Shown: positions 24,527 to 32,613 of the stretch, piece by piece
Numbering within the stretch: the first letter of the stretch is position 1
Layout of the letters: each line of letters begins with the position of its first letter
IMG/VR virus record: IMGVR_UViG_3300027844_001828
Location: 171,625-235,624 of that record
Direction: 5' to 3' (one strand)
DNA length: 64,000 nt
DNA from: a virus
Position numbers and translations under genes: made by a program
Notes under the pieces: model-generated
Told to the model about the DNA's origin: nothing
Databases searched by the model: none
The model's input: the letters and a program-made list of their open reading frames with translations, nothing else

Positions 24527-24698
24527 ATGGAGATGATTGAATATTATGGTCCAGCATGTAGAAAATGTGGCAGCGCCACGAACTATGAATACGAACTATG
24601 AATACGAACTCTGTGATCGTTGCTTTGTAAAACGGATTTTGACCATTGCTTATACCTTCTTTGCGGTTATAATAATAGTCATCGTGGCTGTATTATGA
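24527..24698 (+). pseudogene. Zinc-ribbon membrane protein broken by 13-bp duplication
   Basis: From ATG 24527 the frame reads GPACRKCGSATNYEYEL and then stops because the 13-bp unit AACTATGAATACG is present twice (24581-24593 and 24594-24606). With one copy the frame reads on as CDRCFVKR, completing a CxxC...CxxC ribbon, then a membrane helix, and ends TGA at 24696 in an ATGA overlap with the next gene. That exact coupling strongly suggests the one-copy form is the functional one. Slippage of the duplicate could switch the gene on or off. Confidence 0.8.
24581..24606 (+). repeat. 13-bp tandem duplication
   Basis: Two perfect copies of AACTATGAATACG plus a partial AACT. Length 13 is not a multiple of three, so copy number sets the reading frame. 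Confidence 0.9.
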
Positions 24699-24829
24699 AA
24701 TGCTTAGATTGCAATAATGAAGTTGGTAAGACATATTGGGACTTCTGTATAGGCTGTTGGGCGAAGAGATTCGGAGTCGCAATAGGATTGATAATCTTAC
24801 TGCTTGTGTTGTTGTTAATTTTTGCGTAA
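24695..24829 (+). CDS. Zinc-ribbon membrane micro-protein, 44 residues
   Basis: KCLDCNN and FCIGCW give two CxxC pairs, followed by a membrane helix (VAIGLIILLLVLLLIFA). It is a paralogue of the broken gene just upstream and is coupled to it by ATGA. A ribbon on the cytoplasmic side of one helix suggests a small regulator or membrane-targeting protein. Confidence 0.7.
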   Translation: MKCLDCNNEVGKTYWDFCIGCWAKRFGVAIGLIILLLVLLLIFA

Positions 24830-24897
24830 TGACTTGACATGTGGCGATATAGTAGTGGCATCGTTAGATAAACTTGAAATCAAAACAGGAGGAAGTG

Positions 24898-25254
24898 ATG
24901 AAAGGAATTGTAATTTGGATTGTAGCGTCAATCGCAGCTTTGGTGTTGCTCGGAACCTTAGCATTCGGAGCCGAATGGGCTGGACTTGCATGGAAGGGGT
25001 ATTTCAAACCCAAGCATGCGGCTGTTGAGCGTGAAGTCTTCATGGAGACACGTTCATTCAATCAAGCCGTGATTACAGCACTCGCTGATCATCGACTTGA
25101 ATGGATTCGCGAGGAAGATCCAATCGCCAAGAATGCGATTTTGGCCACTGTCAGGCTCCAGTATGGAGAGTATGATGAATCGAAACTCACGTCACCCGAA
25201 TTGATCAGCTTTCTTAAGACTGCTAAATACGGAAAGAGTAATCCGGGTTTTTAG
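24898..25254 (+). CDS. Membrane-anchored protein, 118 residues
   Basis: ATG follows AGGAGG by 5 nt. One N-terminal helix (about residues 4-27) is followed by a soluble helical domain. No motif known; possibly a phage membrane or lysis accessory protein. Confidence 0.65.
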   Translation: MKGIVIWIVASIAALVLLGTLAFGAEWAGLAWKGYFKPKHAAVEREVFMETRSFNQAVITALADHRLEWIREEDPIAKNAILATVRLQYGEYDESKLTSPELISFLKTAKYGKSNPGF

Positions 25255-25327
25255 CTGGATGAAGAGATCGCACATTTGAAAGCGCATACCTAACCGAAAA
25301 CCAAGAACAAAACATCGGAGAACAACT

Positions 25328-25861
25328 ATGAAAAAGACTATTACATTGATTGCATGCATCATCGGCCTCACTTTTATCACAGGCTGTACGGAAGATAAAA
25401 ACAGTGCGGATTCTATTCAGGCGGAACAAACTAAAGAAGCAATGGTAGAAGCGCAAAGGCAAGTGGGAATGCCAGCTATTGTCAATTATCGAGAACGGAA
25501 AATGATGAAAAGCATTTTCGAATTGCGTGATAAGAACGATCTTATTTGCTACGCATATATTTTCAGTGAAATGACTGGGAAGTACACCTTTCTCGGAAAA
25601 TGTATCGGATATGGTCTCCCGTACTCTGTTCAATTCACAAATCCTGAACGTGTTCGAAAAGTTAGAGGCGCAACCGGATCATATTTAGACACCGTCACAG
25701 TCCCACAGCCAGATCCAAATGGGCTATTCATGCCCGAAGGCTTGTCAGCGACATGGCTTGCTTTGATCAATCCAGAAACCGGCGATCCTCAAGTCGTTTA
25801 TGTCGAACCGTTGATTACGGTCTCACCGTTCCCTTTGCCCAGTACCGTTGTCCAACAATGA
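25328..25861 (+). CDS. Lipoprotein, 177 residues
   Basis: The signal peptide KKTITLIACIIGLTFITGC ends in a lipobox (ITGC, Cys at residue 20), so the mature protein is lipid-anchored. The soluble part has several strands and a Pro-rich end. RBS CGGAGAA. Phage lipoproteins at the cell surface often block superinfection, but there is no direct proof here. Confidence 0.75.
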   Translation: MKKTITLIACIIGLTFITGCTEDKNSADSIQAEQTKEAMVEAQRQVGMPAIVNYRERKMMKSIFELRDKNDLICYAYIFSEMTGKYTFLGKCIGYGLPYSVQFTNPERVRKVRGATGSYLDTVTVPQPDPNGLFMPEGLSATWLALINPETGDPQVVYVEPLITVSPFPLPSTVVQQ

Positions 25862-25889
25862 CTTACCAACCACCCCCCAGGAGAAGAAT

Positions 25890-26147
25890 ATGAAAACATT
25901 GAACATGAATTTGCCAGATATCTTTGTTACAGGAATACTTACATGTGACAAGCCGACAACTAGCAAAGAGCCAAGAGTCATCCTTTGGAAAGAGGGCGCG
26001 ACACCAAAGATACAAGAAGATGGCGACTACTTCCAGTCCCCCGACGACTTCGTGTATGTCAGCCAGTGGGACAGAGCACTCTTTGTCAAAATGTACGGAG
26101 AGATTGAATTGGGATCGTCCCAGGAAATCTCTTTGCAAACTTGGTGA
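25890..26147 (+). CDS. Hypothetical protein, 85 residues
   Basis: Strong AGGAG precedes the ATG at 25890. The product is beta-rich (PRVILWKEGATPKI, FVYVSQWDRALFVKMYGE). No family recognised. It ends in a GTGA overlap. Confidence 0.6.
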   Translation: MKTLNMNLPDIFVTGILTCDKPTTSKEPRVILWKEGATPKIQEDGDYFQSPDDFVYVSQWDRALFVKMYGEIELGSSQEISLQTW

Positions 26148-26152
26148 CCACA

Positions 26153-26416
26153 ATGCACCCCGATGAATTCATCAAATTAGTAGACAATGTTTTCGATGGT
26201 CCTGACGAAGATATATCTTTGAGGACCAGAGAAAGCTTTGACAAGATAACAGATATTAATGAAAAGAGATGGTTTGTTGGTCATGTGTCATTGAGATTGA
26301 CATCTTTCATAAGCGGAATTATAGGATCGGAGAATAATGAAATGAAACTCTTGATAGAGAGAAGTGTTATTGCTGACTTAGCATTCCGTCCGCCAATAAA
26401 GAGGGAAGAGAGGTGA
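26153..26416 (+). CDS. Hypothetical protein, 87 residues
   Basis: The start may be GTG 26144 (overlapping the previous stop) or ATG 26153. The protein is helical, with no motif. GTGA overlap with the next gene. Confidence 0.55.
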   Translation: MHPDEFIKLVDNVFDGPDEDISLRTRESFDKITDINEKRWFVGHVSLRLTSFISGIIGSENNEMKLLIERSVIADLAFRPPIKREER

Positions 26417-26859
26417 ACTATTTAAGAGGGCTCTACAATTCTCTTAAAGAGATGAATAGGCGGCAAACAAAGTCCTTTACGGCATGGAAGGTTATAGATT
26501 GTAATCGGCGCTCTGTAGTCGTTTCAAATGTTCCTGGCATGTCCATGAAATATAGTCTTAATAAATGGGTAAAAAAAGAATTTATGAAAGGACCTCTTAT
26601 GGCTTTCTATACGAAAGAGCAAGCAGAGAGATTCGTGAAAAACAACTTAGCCGGGAACAAAGCGAGAGTTCAATTACTTGATAGACTTGAACACTCTCTT
26701 ATTGTAAAGGCCGAAGTCATTGAATTCAATGAGGCTGAAGAGCCAAAGTGGTCAATTAAAATGATTAGTGAATCAGATTGCAGTATGACAGAGTCGTGGA
26801 GAGCTTGTTCATGGCCAAAGGGAACAATATTTTGTGAACAAATAAAATGTGTGGAGTAA
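26413..26859 (+). CDS. Paralogous AWKV-family protein (copy 1)
   Basis: GTG start in a GTGA overlap. Residues about 20-140 share a plan with the proteins at 30063 and 43313: an N-terminal (A/G)W(K/R)(V/I) strand, a KEQAERFV helix and the end WPKGTIFCEQIKCVE (compare WAKGTVLCEAIKCIT at 30430-30456). The family looks specific to this element. Function unknown. Confidence 0.65.
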   Translation: MNYLRGLYNSLKEMNRRQTKSFTAWKVIDCNRRSVVVSNVPGMSMKYSLNKWVKKEFMKGPLMAFYTKEQAERFVKNNLAGNKARVQLLDRLEHSLIVKAEVIEFNEAEEPKWSIKMISESDCSMTESWRACSWPKGTIFCEQIKCVE

Positions 26860-26869
26860 CATATTATGA

Positions 26870-27025
26870 ATGAAGAAAAAGAGACTGGAAATCCCATTAT
26901 CAGCCTTATCCCAAAAAAATAAGTCATTTATTTGGGGATTCGTTATCTGCTCATTGTTGGTCTATGTAACATCTGGTCCAAAGCAAGAGGCGGAAAACCA
27001 AAGTGGAAGGGACAAAAACGATTGA
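26870..27025 (+). CDS. Small membrane protein, 51 residues
   Basis: A Lys-rich start, one membrane helix (about residues 20-34, FIWGFVICSLLVYVT) and a polar tail. A second ATG at 26866 in another frame gives only 18 codons. The stop overlaps a TTG start of the next frame. Confidence 0.5.
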   Translation: MKKKRLEIPLSALSQKNKSFIWGFVICSLLVYVTSGPKQEAENQSGRDKND

Positions 27026-27198
27026 AAAAAACAGAAGTTATTCATAGGGTTGAAATAGCAACAGTTAAACCAGACGTTTCTGGTTTTTAAGTAATTCCAA
27101 ATGTTATATATGATAAGATAGAATATGATGTTACTCTTTTTGATTCGAACCGAAAAGCACTTGCGACATGGGATCTCAGATATATCATAATCAAATAA
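27022..27198 (+). pseudogene. Small protein interrupted by UAA
   Basis: From TTG 27022 (overlapping the prior stop) the frame runs 22 codons to TAA 27088, then 35 more codons in frame to TAA 27196. The second part (IEYDVTLFDSNRKALATWDL) is typical beta-strand protein sequence. After 27199 only short fragments remain until 27346, so this is probably a decayed gene. Confidence 0.4.
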
Positions 27199-27346
27199 CT
27201 GGCGACCTTCATCTTATAACCAATTCGAAAAAAAAGGGGCGGTTGTATTGAATATCTGGAAAGGGCCATACGGAATCAGTGTGTCTGAATAGATAAATAG
27301 TCTATAACTAACTGTTAATGAATAATTTACGCGGAGTTATGAATAG

Positions 27347-27625
27347 ATGGAAGAGTTAACTAAAGAATCAAGTCGATTGGAGTTTCTCTTTCCGATCATG
27401 ATAGCTAATAGAATGATTAGAACCAATTCTGCTGGCCCTGAGTGTGAAAGGAAATGGTTTAGAAAGCCTCATGGTTGGGAAACACAAAGAAAGACTCCAA
27501 CGTATTTGTATCAACAATGCGCGTTCTGTTCAGACAGGAAGATGATAAGGTTGGCTGAAGGATTTGATGAGCCAAGAGCAAGGGGGTGGGAAGACATAGG
27601 AGTGGTGAAACAAAATGAAAATTGA
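27347..27625 (+). CDS. Hypothetical Cys-containing protein, 92 residues
   Basis: There is a possible zinc pair QQCAFC at about residue 62 and a Trp/Arg-rich segment. Basic protein, perhaps nucleic-acid binding. Overlaps the next ATG at 27615. Confidence 0.55.
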   Translation: MEELTKESSRLEFLFPIMIANRMIRTNSAGPECERKWFRKPHGWETQRKTPTYLYQQCAFCSDRKMIRLAEGFDEPRARGWEDIGVVKQNEN

Positions 27626-27734
27626 AGATGACGGGTCGCTCACACTTCACAGGTGTGATATAGCATGGTGGGTTGACCATTTTGAGAAATCAGACCAGCG
27701 TTTTAATGAAATGGATGTCAAAAAAAGAGCTTAG
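27615..27734 (+). CDS. Micro-protein, 39 residues
   Basis: The product (CDIAWWVDHFEKSDQRF core) starts inside the previous gene. Downstream sequence up to 27882 contains an out-of-frame piece (KKELSELSEFSPDA) that may be its displaced tail, so the gene may be truncated by a frameshift. Confidence 0.35.
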   Translation: MKIEDDGSLTLHRCDIAWWVDHFEKSDQRFNEMDVKKRA

Positions 27735-27882
27735 TGAATTGTCTGAGTTCTCGCCAGACGCATAGATCGCCGCCGCCTCTGCTCAGTCGGCAGGTTATAA
27801 AAAAAGACGGTTGAGTGGATCGAACAAAAAAGGTCAATAGAAAAAACATAATGAAGTAACATTATTAACACAATGAAGCGAC

Positions 27883-28116
27883 ATGTTCTTTTTTATAATA
27901 GCCGTGCTTATAACAGTCATCTTTATGATGGATGTGGAAGCGGGAATTATTACAACAGGCGTTTGTTCGCTTTTCACCCTAACAATACTTACAGGATTTA
28001 CAAACTGGATATTAATAGTCCTGATTATTGACACAATCATTACTGGCAGCGTTGATGAAACACTGTTTGGAATGACAATGTTTATAACAGCACTATTTTT
28101 ATTTTCAGAAATATGA
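27883..28116 (+). CDS. Integral membrane protein, 77 residues
   Basis: There are three hydrophobic helices (about 2-17, 22-50 and 58-75) with few charges. Holin-like size, but no nearby lysin is visible. Ends in an ATGA overlap. Confidence 0.6.
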   Translation: MFFFIIAVLITVIFMMDVEAGIITTGVCSLFTLTILTGFTNWILIVLIIDTIITGSVDETLFGMTMFITALFLFSEI

Positions 28117-28295
28117 CAATGAGAGAAGAAGATAGAATTGAACTGAAGAAGGCCTTGAAAGAGGCATCGATTAGTACCAGACCATCAAACCGCTTTGATC
28201 GTGTGGCAACAATAGAATTTAAGAGCGGATCGACGAAATCAGCAGAACTAATATTGAACGCGGCAAGAAGCTTCGTCAGGATGAAAGAAGATTAA
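28113..28295 (+). CDS. Hypothetical protein, 60 residues, ending in a tandem repeat
   Basis: The helical basic product is coupled by ATGA. Its stop codon lies in the first unit of a 10-bp repeat (ATTAAAGAAG, 28291-28320), so repeat length would change its C-terminus. Confidence 0.5.
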   Translation: MTMREEDRIELKKALKEASISTRPSNRFDRVATIEFKSGSTKSAELILNAARSFVRMKED

Positions 28296-28323
28296 AGAAG
28301 ATTAAAGAAGATTAAAGAAGAAT
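28281..28323 (+). repeat. 10-bp tandem repeat
   Basis: Three perfect copies of ATTAAAGAAG (28291-28320) and one near copy ATGAAAGAAG (28281-28290). The unit is not a multiple of three. Confidence 0.85.
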
Positions 28324-28387
28324 AAGTGACAACGCAAGATCTAATGGATTTGGATGGGGGGAACCGCCGTCCTGAAGAGAGGTAACC

Positions 28388-28951
28388 ATGAAAATAAAGA
28401 TCATTCAAGCTGGACAAGCATTAAGATGTAAGAAATCTCACATTTTCAAGTTGATGGAGGTGGGGTCGAATGATCAGATAAATGTCGAATTCAAGTGGTG
28501 TATCTATTATGAGGATGACACCTTGGTTAAGACCAGAGCCGATAAAGAGGAATATGTTCTCCCGAAACAAATGTCCATAACATCAAGAAACGCTACAAAA
28601 GAAAGCGCTGAACTTGTACTCGAAGAAGAATTCTCAAAGTACATAGCATCAATGGAACAACCAGACGGCGACGACGCACTCGTTTTGTTCTTGGAAGGTA
28701 AAGAGAAAAACATTGTCTATCAAGATGAAGATGTATGGGTGGCAATTAAGGAATTCTTCTTGTTTTTGTGCGAATGGGACGAGCCACCAGAAGTTAAAGA
28801 GCCAGAAACCTATACACAAGAAGAACTTGAAGAACATCAAAAGTCCGTACCCGAACTCTGGGACGCAGATCCCGATTGCTGGCATGAACTCGATCCAAAC
28901 TCATGGTCTGGAATCAAATGTATGAAATGCACAGGGTGGTATCGCCTCTAA
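28388..28951 (+). CDS. Hypothetical protein with C-terminal Cys pair, 187 residues
   Basis: GAGAGGTAACC precedes the ATG. The middle is acidic, and the end NSWSGIKCMKCTGWYRL has a CxxC plus aromatic residues with a His/Cys (CWHEL) 15 residues before, a possible zinc knuckle. Function unknown. TAATG overlap to the micro-lipoprotein. Confidence 0.6.
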   Translation: MKIKIIQAGQALRCKKSHIFKLMEVGSNDQINVEFKWCIYYEDDTLVKTRADKEEYVLPKQMSITSRNATKESAELVLEEEFSKYIASMEQPDGDDALVLFLEGKEKNIVYQDEDVWVAIKEFFLFLCEWDEPPEVKEPETYTQEELEEHQKSVPELWDADPDCWHELDPNSWSGIKCMKCTGWYRL

Positions 28952-29034
28952 TGAATAGAAACACAGTAATATTTATTATCCTCTTGTCGTTATTTTTATT
29001 AACGGCAGCATGCGGATTTCCAGCTATGGCTTGA
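28951..29034 (+). CDS. Micro-lipoprotein, 27 residues
   Basis: The product is a signal peptide ending in a lipobox (LLTAAC) with only six residues after the Cys, as in Rz1-type o-spanins or entericidins. Its stop TGA lies within the TTGACA -35 box of the next promoter. Role in lysis is possible but unproven. Confidence 0.5.
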   Translation: MNRNTVIFIILLSLFLLTAACGFPAMA

Positions 29035-29059
29035 CAAACACATAATTATCCGGTATAGT
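29031..29059 (+). promoter_or_regulatory. Strong consensus promoter
   Basis: TTGACA (29031-29036), 17 bp, TATAGT (29054-29059). Drives the gene at 29096 with a leader of about 30 nt. Confidence 0.85.
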
Positions 29060-29095
29060 ACAAGCATTAACAACGACAAGAACTAAGAGAATAAC

Positions 29096-29749
29096 ATGAA
29101 CTTGACAAGAAAACTATTGGCGTCAACAGAGCCGTGCCTCAAAAGAAACGCGATCTATGACAAAGACCCACAACAATTAGCCTACACAGTCAATGCGTCC
29201 ACAAACCCAATGGTCTTTATGGATGCGCAGAAAAGGATCATCGGCGAAGAGATCATTATCAAAGGTGATCTTGAATATATTGAAAAGAACGAAGATAAAA
29301 TGCTCACCGGAATCTTCGACCTTGCACAAGAACACGAAAAAGTCAAATATGATTTCAGAGACTTTAGATTGAGAACGATGATAAGGGCCATCCAGGACAT
29401 TGAAAAACATGATCTCGTCGTCGCAAATATCATCATGGGAATCGAAGACTGGACCCAATTGAATCACTACTACTCGGCTAAAAAATGGAAGAGGGTCTTC
29501 GGAGCATACGCAAAGGTAAGACCCATGACCGAAGAAACCTGGAAAACAACTGGAATCATAGCAAAGATCCAAGGACCAATAAGACCAGTTGATATCATCG
29601 CCCTTCCAAATATGCCAAAAGGACAAATCTACCTCGCTACCAAGGGAGAGTATATTGGAGAAATTAGTTCGTCGGAATTGAAGGATAATGTAAGATCTTT
29701 AACGATCTGTATAACAAGCATGACTGGAGTTAATGTATTAACAACATGA
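29096..29749 (+). CDS. Hypothetical protein, 217 residues
   Basis: A soluble protein with a helical N-terminal part and a beta-rich C-terminal part (GPIRPVDIIALPNMPKGQIYL, GEYIGEISSSEL). It has its own strong promoter and so should be well expressed. I recognise no family. ATGA overlap with the next gene. Confidence 0.65.
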   Translation: MNLTRKLLASTEPCLKRNAIYDKDPQQLAYTVNASTNPMVFMDAQKRIIGEEIIIKGDLEYIEKNEDKMLTGIFDLAQEHEKVKYDFRDFRLRTMIRAIQDIEKHDLVVANIIMGIEDWTQLNHYYSAKKWKRVFGAYAKVRPMTEETWKTTGIIAKIQGPIRPVDIIALPNMPKGQIYLATKGEYIGEISSSELKDNVRSLTICITSMTGVNVLTT

Positions 29750-29988
29750 AAATAAGCAACTTCAAATTAGAAAATGAAGAGAGAGACGGTGAGCATGTGA
29801 TTTTTACAGGGACAGTTGAAGTAGTCACCGGCTCCTGGTTCTGGAAAAAGAAGACGGTCAAAGGAGTCAAGAAGAAAACTTTTTTGTGGTTCTGGACCGA
29901 CAATGGTGAATTAACTCCGGGAGAACTCGTGGAAAACGCCGCCAGAGTCTTTGCAGAAAAATCAGGCAAGCATCCCAAACTCTTGTGA
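29746..29988 (+). CDS. Hypothetical protein, 80 residues
   Basis: Small beta-rich protein (HVIFTGTVEVVTGSWFWKKK, TFLWFWTDNG) coupled by ATGA. No motif known. Confidence 0.6.
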   Translation: MKISNFKLENEERDGEHVIFTGTVEVVTGSWFWKKKTVKGVKKKTFLWFWTDNGELTPGELVENAARVFAEKSGKHPKLL

Positions 29989-30062
29989 AAGAAACAATAG
30001 ATAAAACTGTTGACAATAAATCACAAGACTTAAGAATAAATTTGAACAGTAGGAGCAAACCA

Positions 30063-30458
30063 ATGAAACCAACTATCGGATGGAAAGTCATTAGTAAAGA
30101 GAGAAAATCAATCCTTACAGGTGATGTGAAAGGATACGGAAAAGAATATCCAATCGGGAAAATGGTGGGAAGATCCAAACGAAGACTCCCAATTATGGCA
30201 ATGAAAACAAGACAAGATGCCGTGGATTTCATAAAGATGGAAAGAAAAAAACACGACGAACAGGAGAACTACTTCACAAGAGCATTAGATGAAGCAGTGA
30301 TCGTTCAAGTGGAAATGTATGGAATCAAAGACAAAACAGAATACGTTAATGATACTAAAATCTTCTTGGTCTCTACTACGCCAATTGTAAGCCAATCATA
30401 CAAAAGACCATGGGCCAAAGGAACCGTCCTCTGCGAAGCAATCAAATGTATAACTTGA
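30063..30458 (+). CDS. Paralogous AWKV-family protein (copy 2)
   Basis: ATG 30063 follows TAGGAGC. The 131-residue product starts TIGWKVISKERKSIL and ends RPWAKGTVLCEAIKCIT, matching copy 1 at 26413-26859 over its full length, with the same TRQDAVDFIKMER-type middle helix. A longer form from GTG 29985 is possible but begins with unrelated residues. Confidence 0.65.
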   Translation: MKPTIGWKVISKERKSILTGDVKGYGKEYPIGKMVGRSKRRLPIMAMKTRQDAVDFIKMERKKHDEQENYFTRALDEAVIVQVEMYGIKDKTEYVNDTKIFLVSTTPIVSQSYKRPWAKGTVLCEAIKCIT

Positions 30459-30472
30459 TAGGAGAATAAACA

Positions 30473-30562
30473 ATGAAACCAGAAGGATTACTTCTTAAAG
30501 CCGAAAGAGAATACATAGAAAAGAACAAGTCGCCACTAAGAGAAGACTACCACTATGTCTAA
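30473..30562 (+). CDS. Micro-protein, 29 residues
   Basis: ATG follows TAGGAG. The charged helical product overlaps the next micro-gene by 8 bp. First of a chain of four overlapping small frames. Confidence 0.45.
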   Translation: MKPEGLLLKAEREYIEKNKSPLREDYHYV

Positions 30563-30641
30563 AATAATGAGAGGAAATCTTTTAATAAAACACGGATTCT
30601 CAGTAGCTGTTGATGGTGTTGAAATCACAAGCAATCTATGA
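30555..30641 (+). CDS. Micro-protein, 28 residues
   Basis: Overlaps its neighbours on both sides (ATGA at 30638). Sequence IMRGNLLIKHGFSVAVDGVEI resembles a small beta hairpin. Confidence 0.4.
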   Translation: MSKIMRGNLLIKHGFSVAVDGVEITSNL

Positions 30642-30712
30642 TAACCTTACCAAAAAATAAAGCCATCGATGCCATTATAGCCGTCTACGTCAAACCAAAG
30701 GAAATAAAATGA
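30638..30712 (+). CDS. Micro-protein, 24 residues
   Basis: ATGA overlaps at both ends (30638 and 30709) argue for real translation. Short hydrophobic centre AIDAIIAVYV. Confidence 0.4.
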   Translation: MITLPKNKAIDAIIAVYVKPKEIK

Positions 30713-30984
30713 CATATAACACGCATACAGAGGGACTACCGCCAGGAAATGATAAGGACAACAAAGCTAAGAATAGAAGACCAAACGAAGGTAAGATTAA
30801 ATGCCCAGAACTAAACAAAGAACAACAAATAAGATATAATGCATACCTTGAAGGATGCTTGAAATATGTACATATCTGGGAACCAACAGAAGAACAATCT
30901 CAAAGAGAATTGAAATACGCAGAAGAACAATCTCAAAGAGCATTGGAATACGCAAAAGATAAATCACGAAAAAGCTTTCAATAA
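30709..30984 (+). CDS. Hypothetical helical protein, 91 residues
   Basis: Last of the coupled chain. The C-terminal half contains a duplicated 11-residue unit (EEQSQRELKYA, EEQSQRALEYA) encoded by a 33-bp direct repeat, giving a long charged helix. Confidence 0.55.
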   Translation: MTYNTHTEGLPPGNDKDNKAKNRRPNEGKIKCPELNKEQQIRYNAYLEGCLKYVHIWEPTEEQSQRELKYAEEQSQRALEYAKDKSRKSFQ

Positions 30985-31058
30985 CAACATGAATGAACAT
31001 AAAGAAGAATAAGCATGGGATAAGCAATGTAACCTCGAATTAACTGGGAGAATAAAGA

Positions 31059-31319
31059 ATGACAGGAATAGAATGGTATTGCATATACTGTGGAGGATCA
31101 ATACTTACAAGCCTCGGAATCATTATGAACAACGGTGATAGATTCATAAGAAAAAAACACCCAAGATATGACGCCGATATATCAATCATAGCATGCCCAT
31201 TACTATTGCCAATGTCAATATACGCATTGATAGGTAAATTTTTATACTTAATTAATATAAAGACCACGTACATGACATATAACGAAAAACAGGAGAACCA
31301 ATATGGAACTCAACTTTAA
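31059..31319 (+). CDS. Membrane protein, 86 residues
   Basis: ATG follows GGGAGA. There are two hydrophobic helices (about residues 8-24 and 44-68) and a CxxC near the start (YCIYCGG). The 3' end overlaps the next gene. Confidence 0.55.
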   Translation: MTGIEWYCIYCGGSILTSLGIIMNNGDRFIRKKHPRYDADISIIACPLLLPMSIYALIGKFLYLINIKTTYMTYNEKQENQYGTQL

Positions 31320-31461
31320 CCCGTTATTTGAACAATTGAAAAGAAAAAGAATTATTACTAATAACAAGCCGAAGCACAACCATAAGAAAATTAAAGAACA
31401 AAAACAAAAACAAGAGCAAAAGAAAAGGATGCTGCCAATTATGACAGCGATAACAGGATGA
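31303..31461 (+). CDS. Lys/Gln-rich small protein, 52 residues
   Basis: ATG follows ACAGGAG. A very basic coiled helix (KEQKQKQEQKKR), likely nucleic-acid associated. Ends in an ATGA overlap. Confidence 0.5.
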   Translation: MELNFNPLFEQLKRKRIITNNKPKHNHKKIKEQKQKQEQKKRMLPIMTAITG

Positions 31462-31637
31462 AACAAATTATTAATAAAATCATTGACTGACTCTGGTGGA
31501 TCATTGTAATAAGAAAAAATGAGTCCCACCCATCCCTTAACATGAACAAAGTAAATAAACATGGAATGCTCATAGAACAAAATAGAATCATGAGACTAAG
31601 AAAAAAAGAACATGACATGGATCTTGATAATGAATGA
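31458..31637 (+). pseudogene. Small membrane protein with in-frame UGA
   Basis: The frame starts by ATGA coupling, runs KQIINKIID and meets TGA at 31488-31490, then stays open in frame for 48 codons (LWWIIVIRKNE...) to TGA 31635. A membrane helix would cross the UGA position. Either a nonsense mutation or UGA readthrough. Confidence 0.45.
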
Positions 31638-31653
31638 CAATGAGGGAGAACAA

Positions 31654-31961
31654 TATGGAAGATGAAGTATAGAAGAAACTCAATTGATTGAGAAAGAGAT
31701 AAAACTAATAAGCACAGACGCAGAACTCGGAGAAGCATGGTACGCTTCTCTCATAAATTCAAAGAAAACCTCGATCAAGAAAGACAAAATGAAACTAAGA
31801 TCCGAGACAGCGATGGAGCAAGACCAGTTGAAATACACGATGGAGGAAACCTCGGAAGCCAAAGATCAGAGATCATAGTATGGAATGCAGATCATGATTC
31901 AGTCGAATACGTTAGAGATAACATGAAGGAACTCTGGAAAGTAGTGTTGTTAGGAGAGTAA
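31654..31961 (+). pseudogene. Broken hypothetical gene
   Basis: ATG 31654 after GGGAGAA gives only five codons. Two other frames hold convincing protein pieces: IEKEIKLISTDAELGEAWYA (from 31684) and IIVWNADHDSVEYVRDNMKE (frame of ATG 31737, ending 31961). Together they look like one gene with frameshifts. Confidence 0.35.
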
Positions 31962-32613
31962 CACTGAATGTTGCGCACATAGGCGAAGTAGCACTGAATG
32001 CGTATACGATACACACGCACACACAGGTGATACTATCAAATGATCTATAGGAGGCCTTAAAATTGATATAATGACCTGTATATAACCCATTAAGTGACAT
32101 TATGGATCATATATGACGCATTATAGAGTCCTACTGAATGTTGTGCAGGCTCCTATGACATGCACTGAATGCCCACGCAAGGGCGCACGGAACATGCACT
32201 GAATGCCTGGATAGACATGCGCTCGAACATGCGCTCGAACATACGTGTGAGAGCGCATGTTACAAAAAAGCGTAACACTTGTTATAAAATAATGTAACTA
32301 TTATATGAATGGGTAAGGACTGGGGAAAAGTGTTATACAAAAGTATAAATAATAATTAATAGAATCACTTTTTCGAATTTCAGGAGCGCTGCTCAAAAAA
32401 ATTTCTCCTTTAATGATGTTGTGTAAAGATCGCAAAATCAAACACTTACAAAAATGACTAAAATATAATAACTGTAAGGATTAAAATAGGCCGTTTAAGG
32501 GGTTGCACTGGTCGCAATAGAGGTGTATATTGTGTACCATGATGGGCAACTATCGTCGTAGTAGAGGTTAATGTTAGTAAGAAGATGACGAGTTTTTTGA
32601 CATGCACTGAATG
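31962..32613 (+). repeat. Dispersed CACTGAATG repeats
   Basis: The 9-mer also appears outside at 41512, 51614, 51645 and 55432 in intergenic DNA, commonly before a CACAC tract. At 51645 it supplies the start codon of the next gene (TGA-ATG). Confidence 0.7.

Noticed and set aside
24834-24853. Promoter TTGACA/TATAGT before 24898
   Set aside because: Both boxes match well, but they are only 8 bp apart, too close for sigma70 RNA polymerase; another -35 could not be found.
31962-32613. CRISPR array from CACTGAATG repeats
   Set aside because: The repeat is only 9 bp, spacing is irregular (30 to 408 bp) and there are no cas genes.
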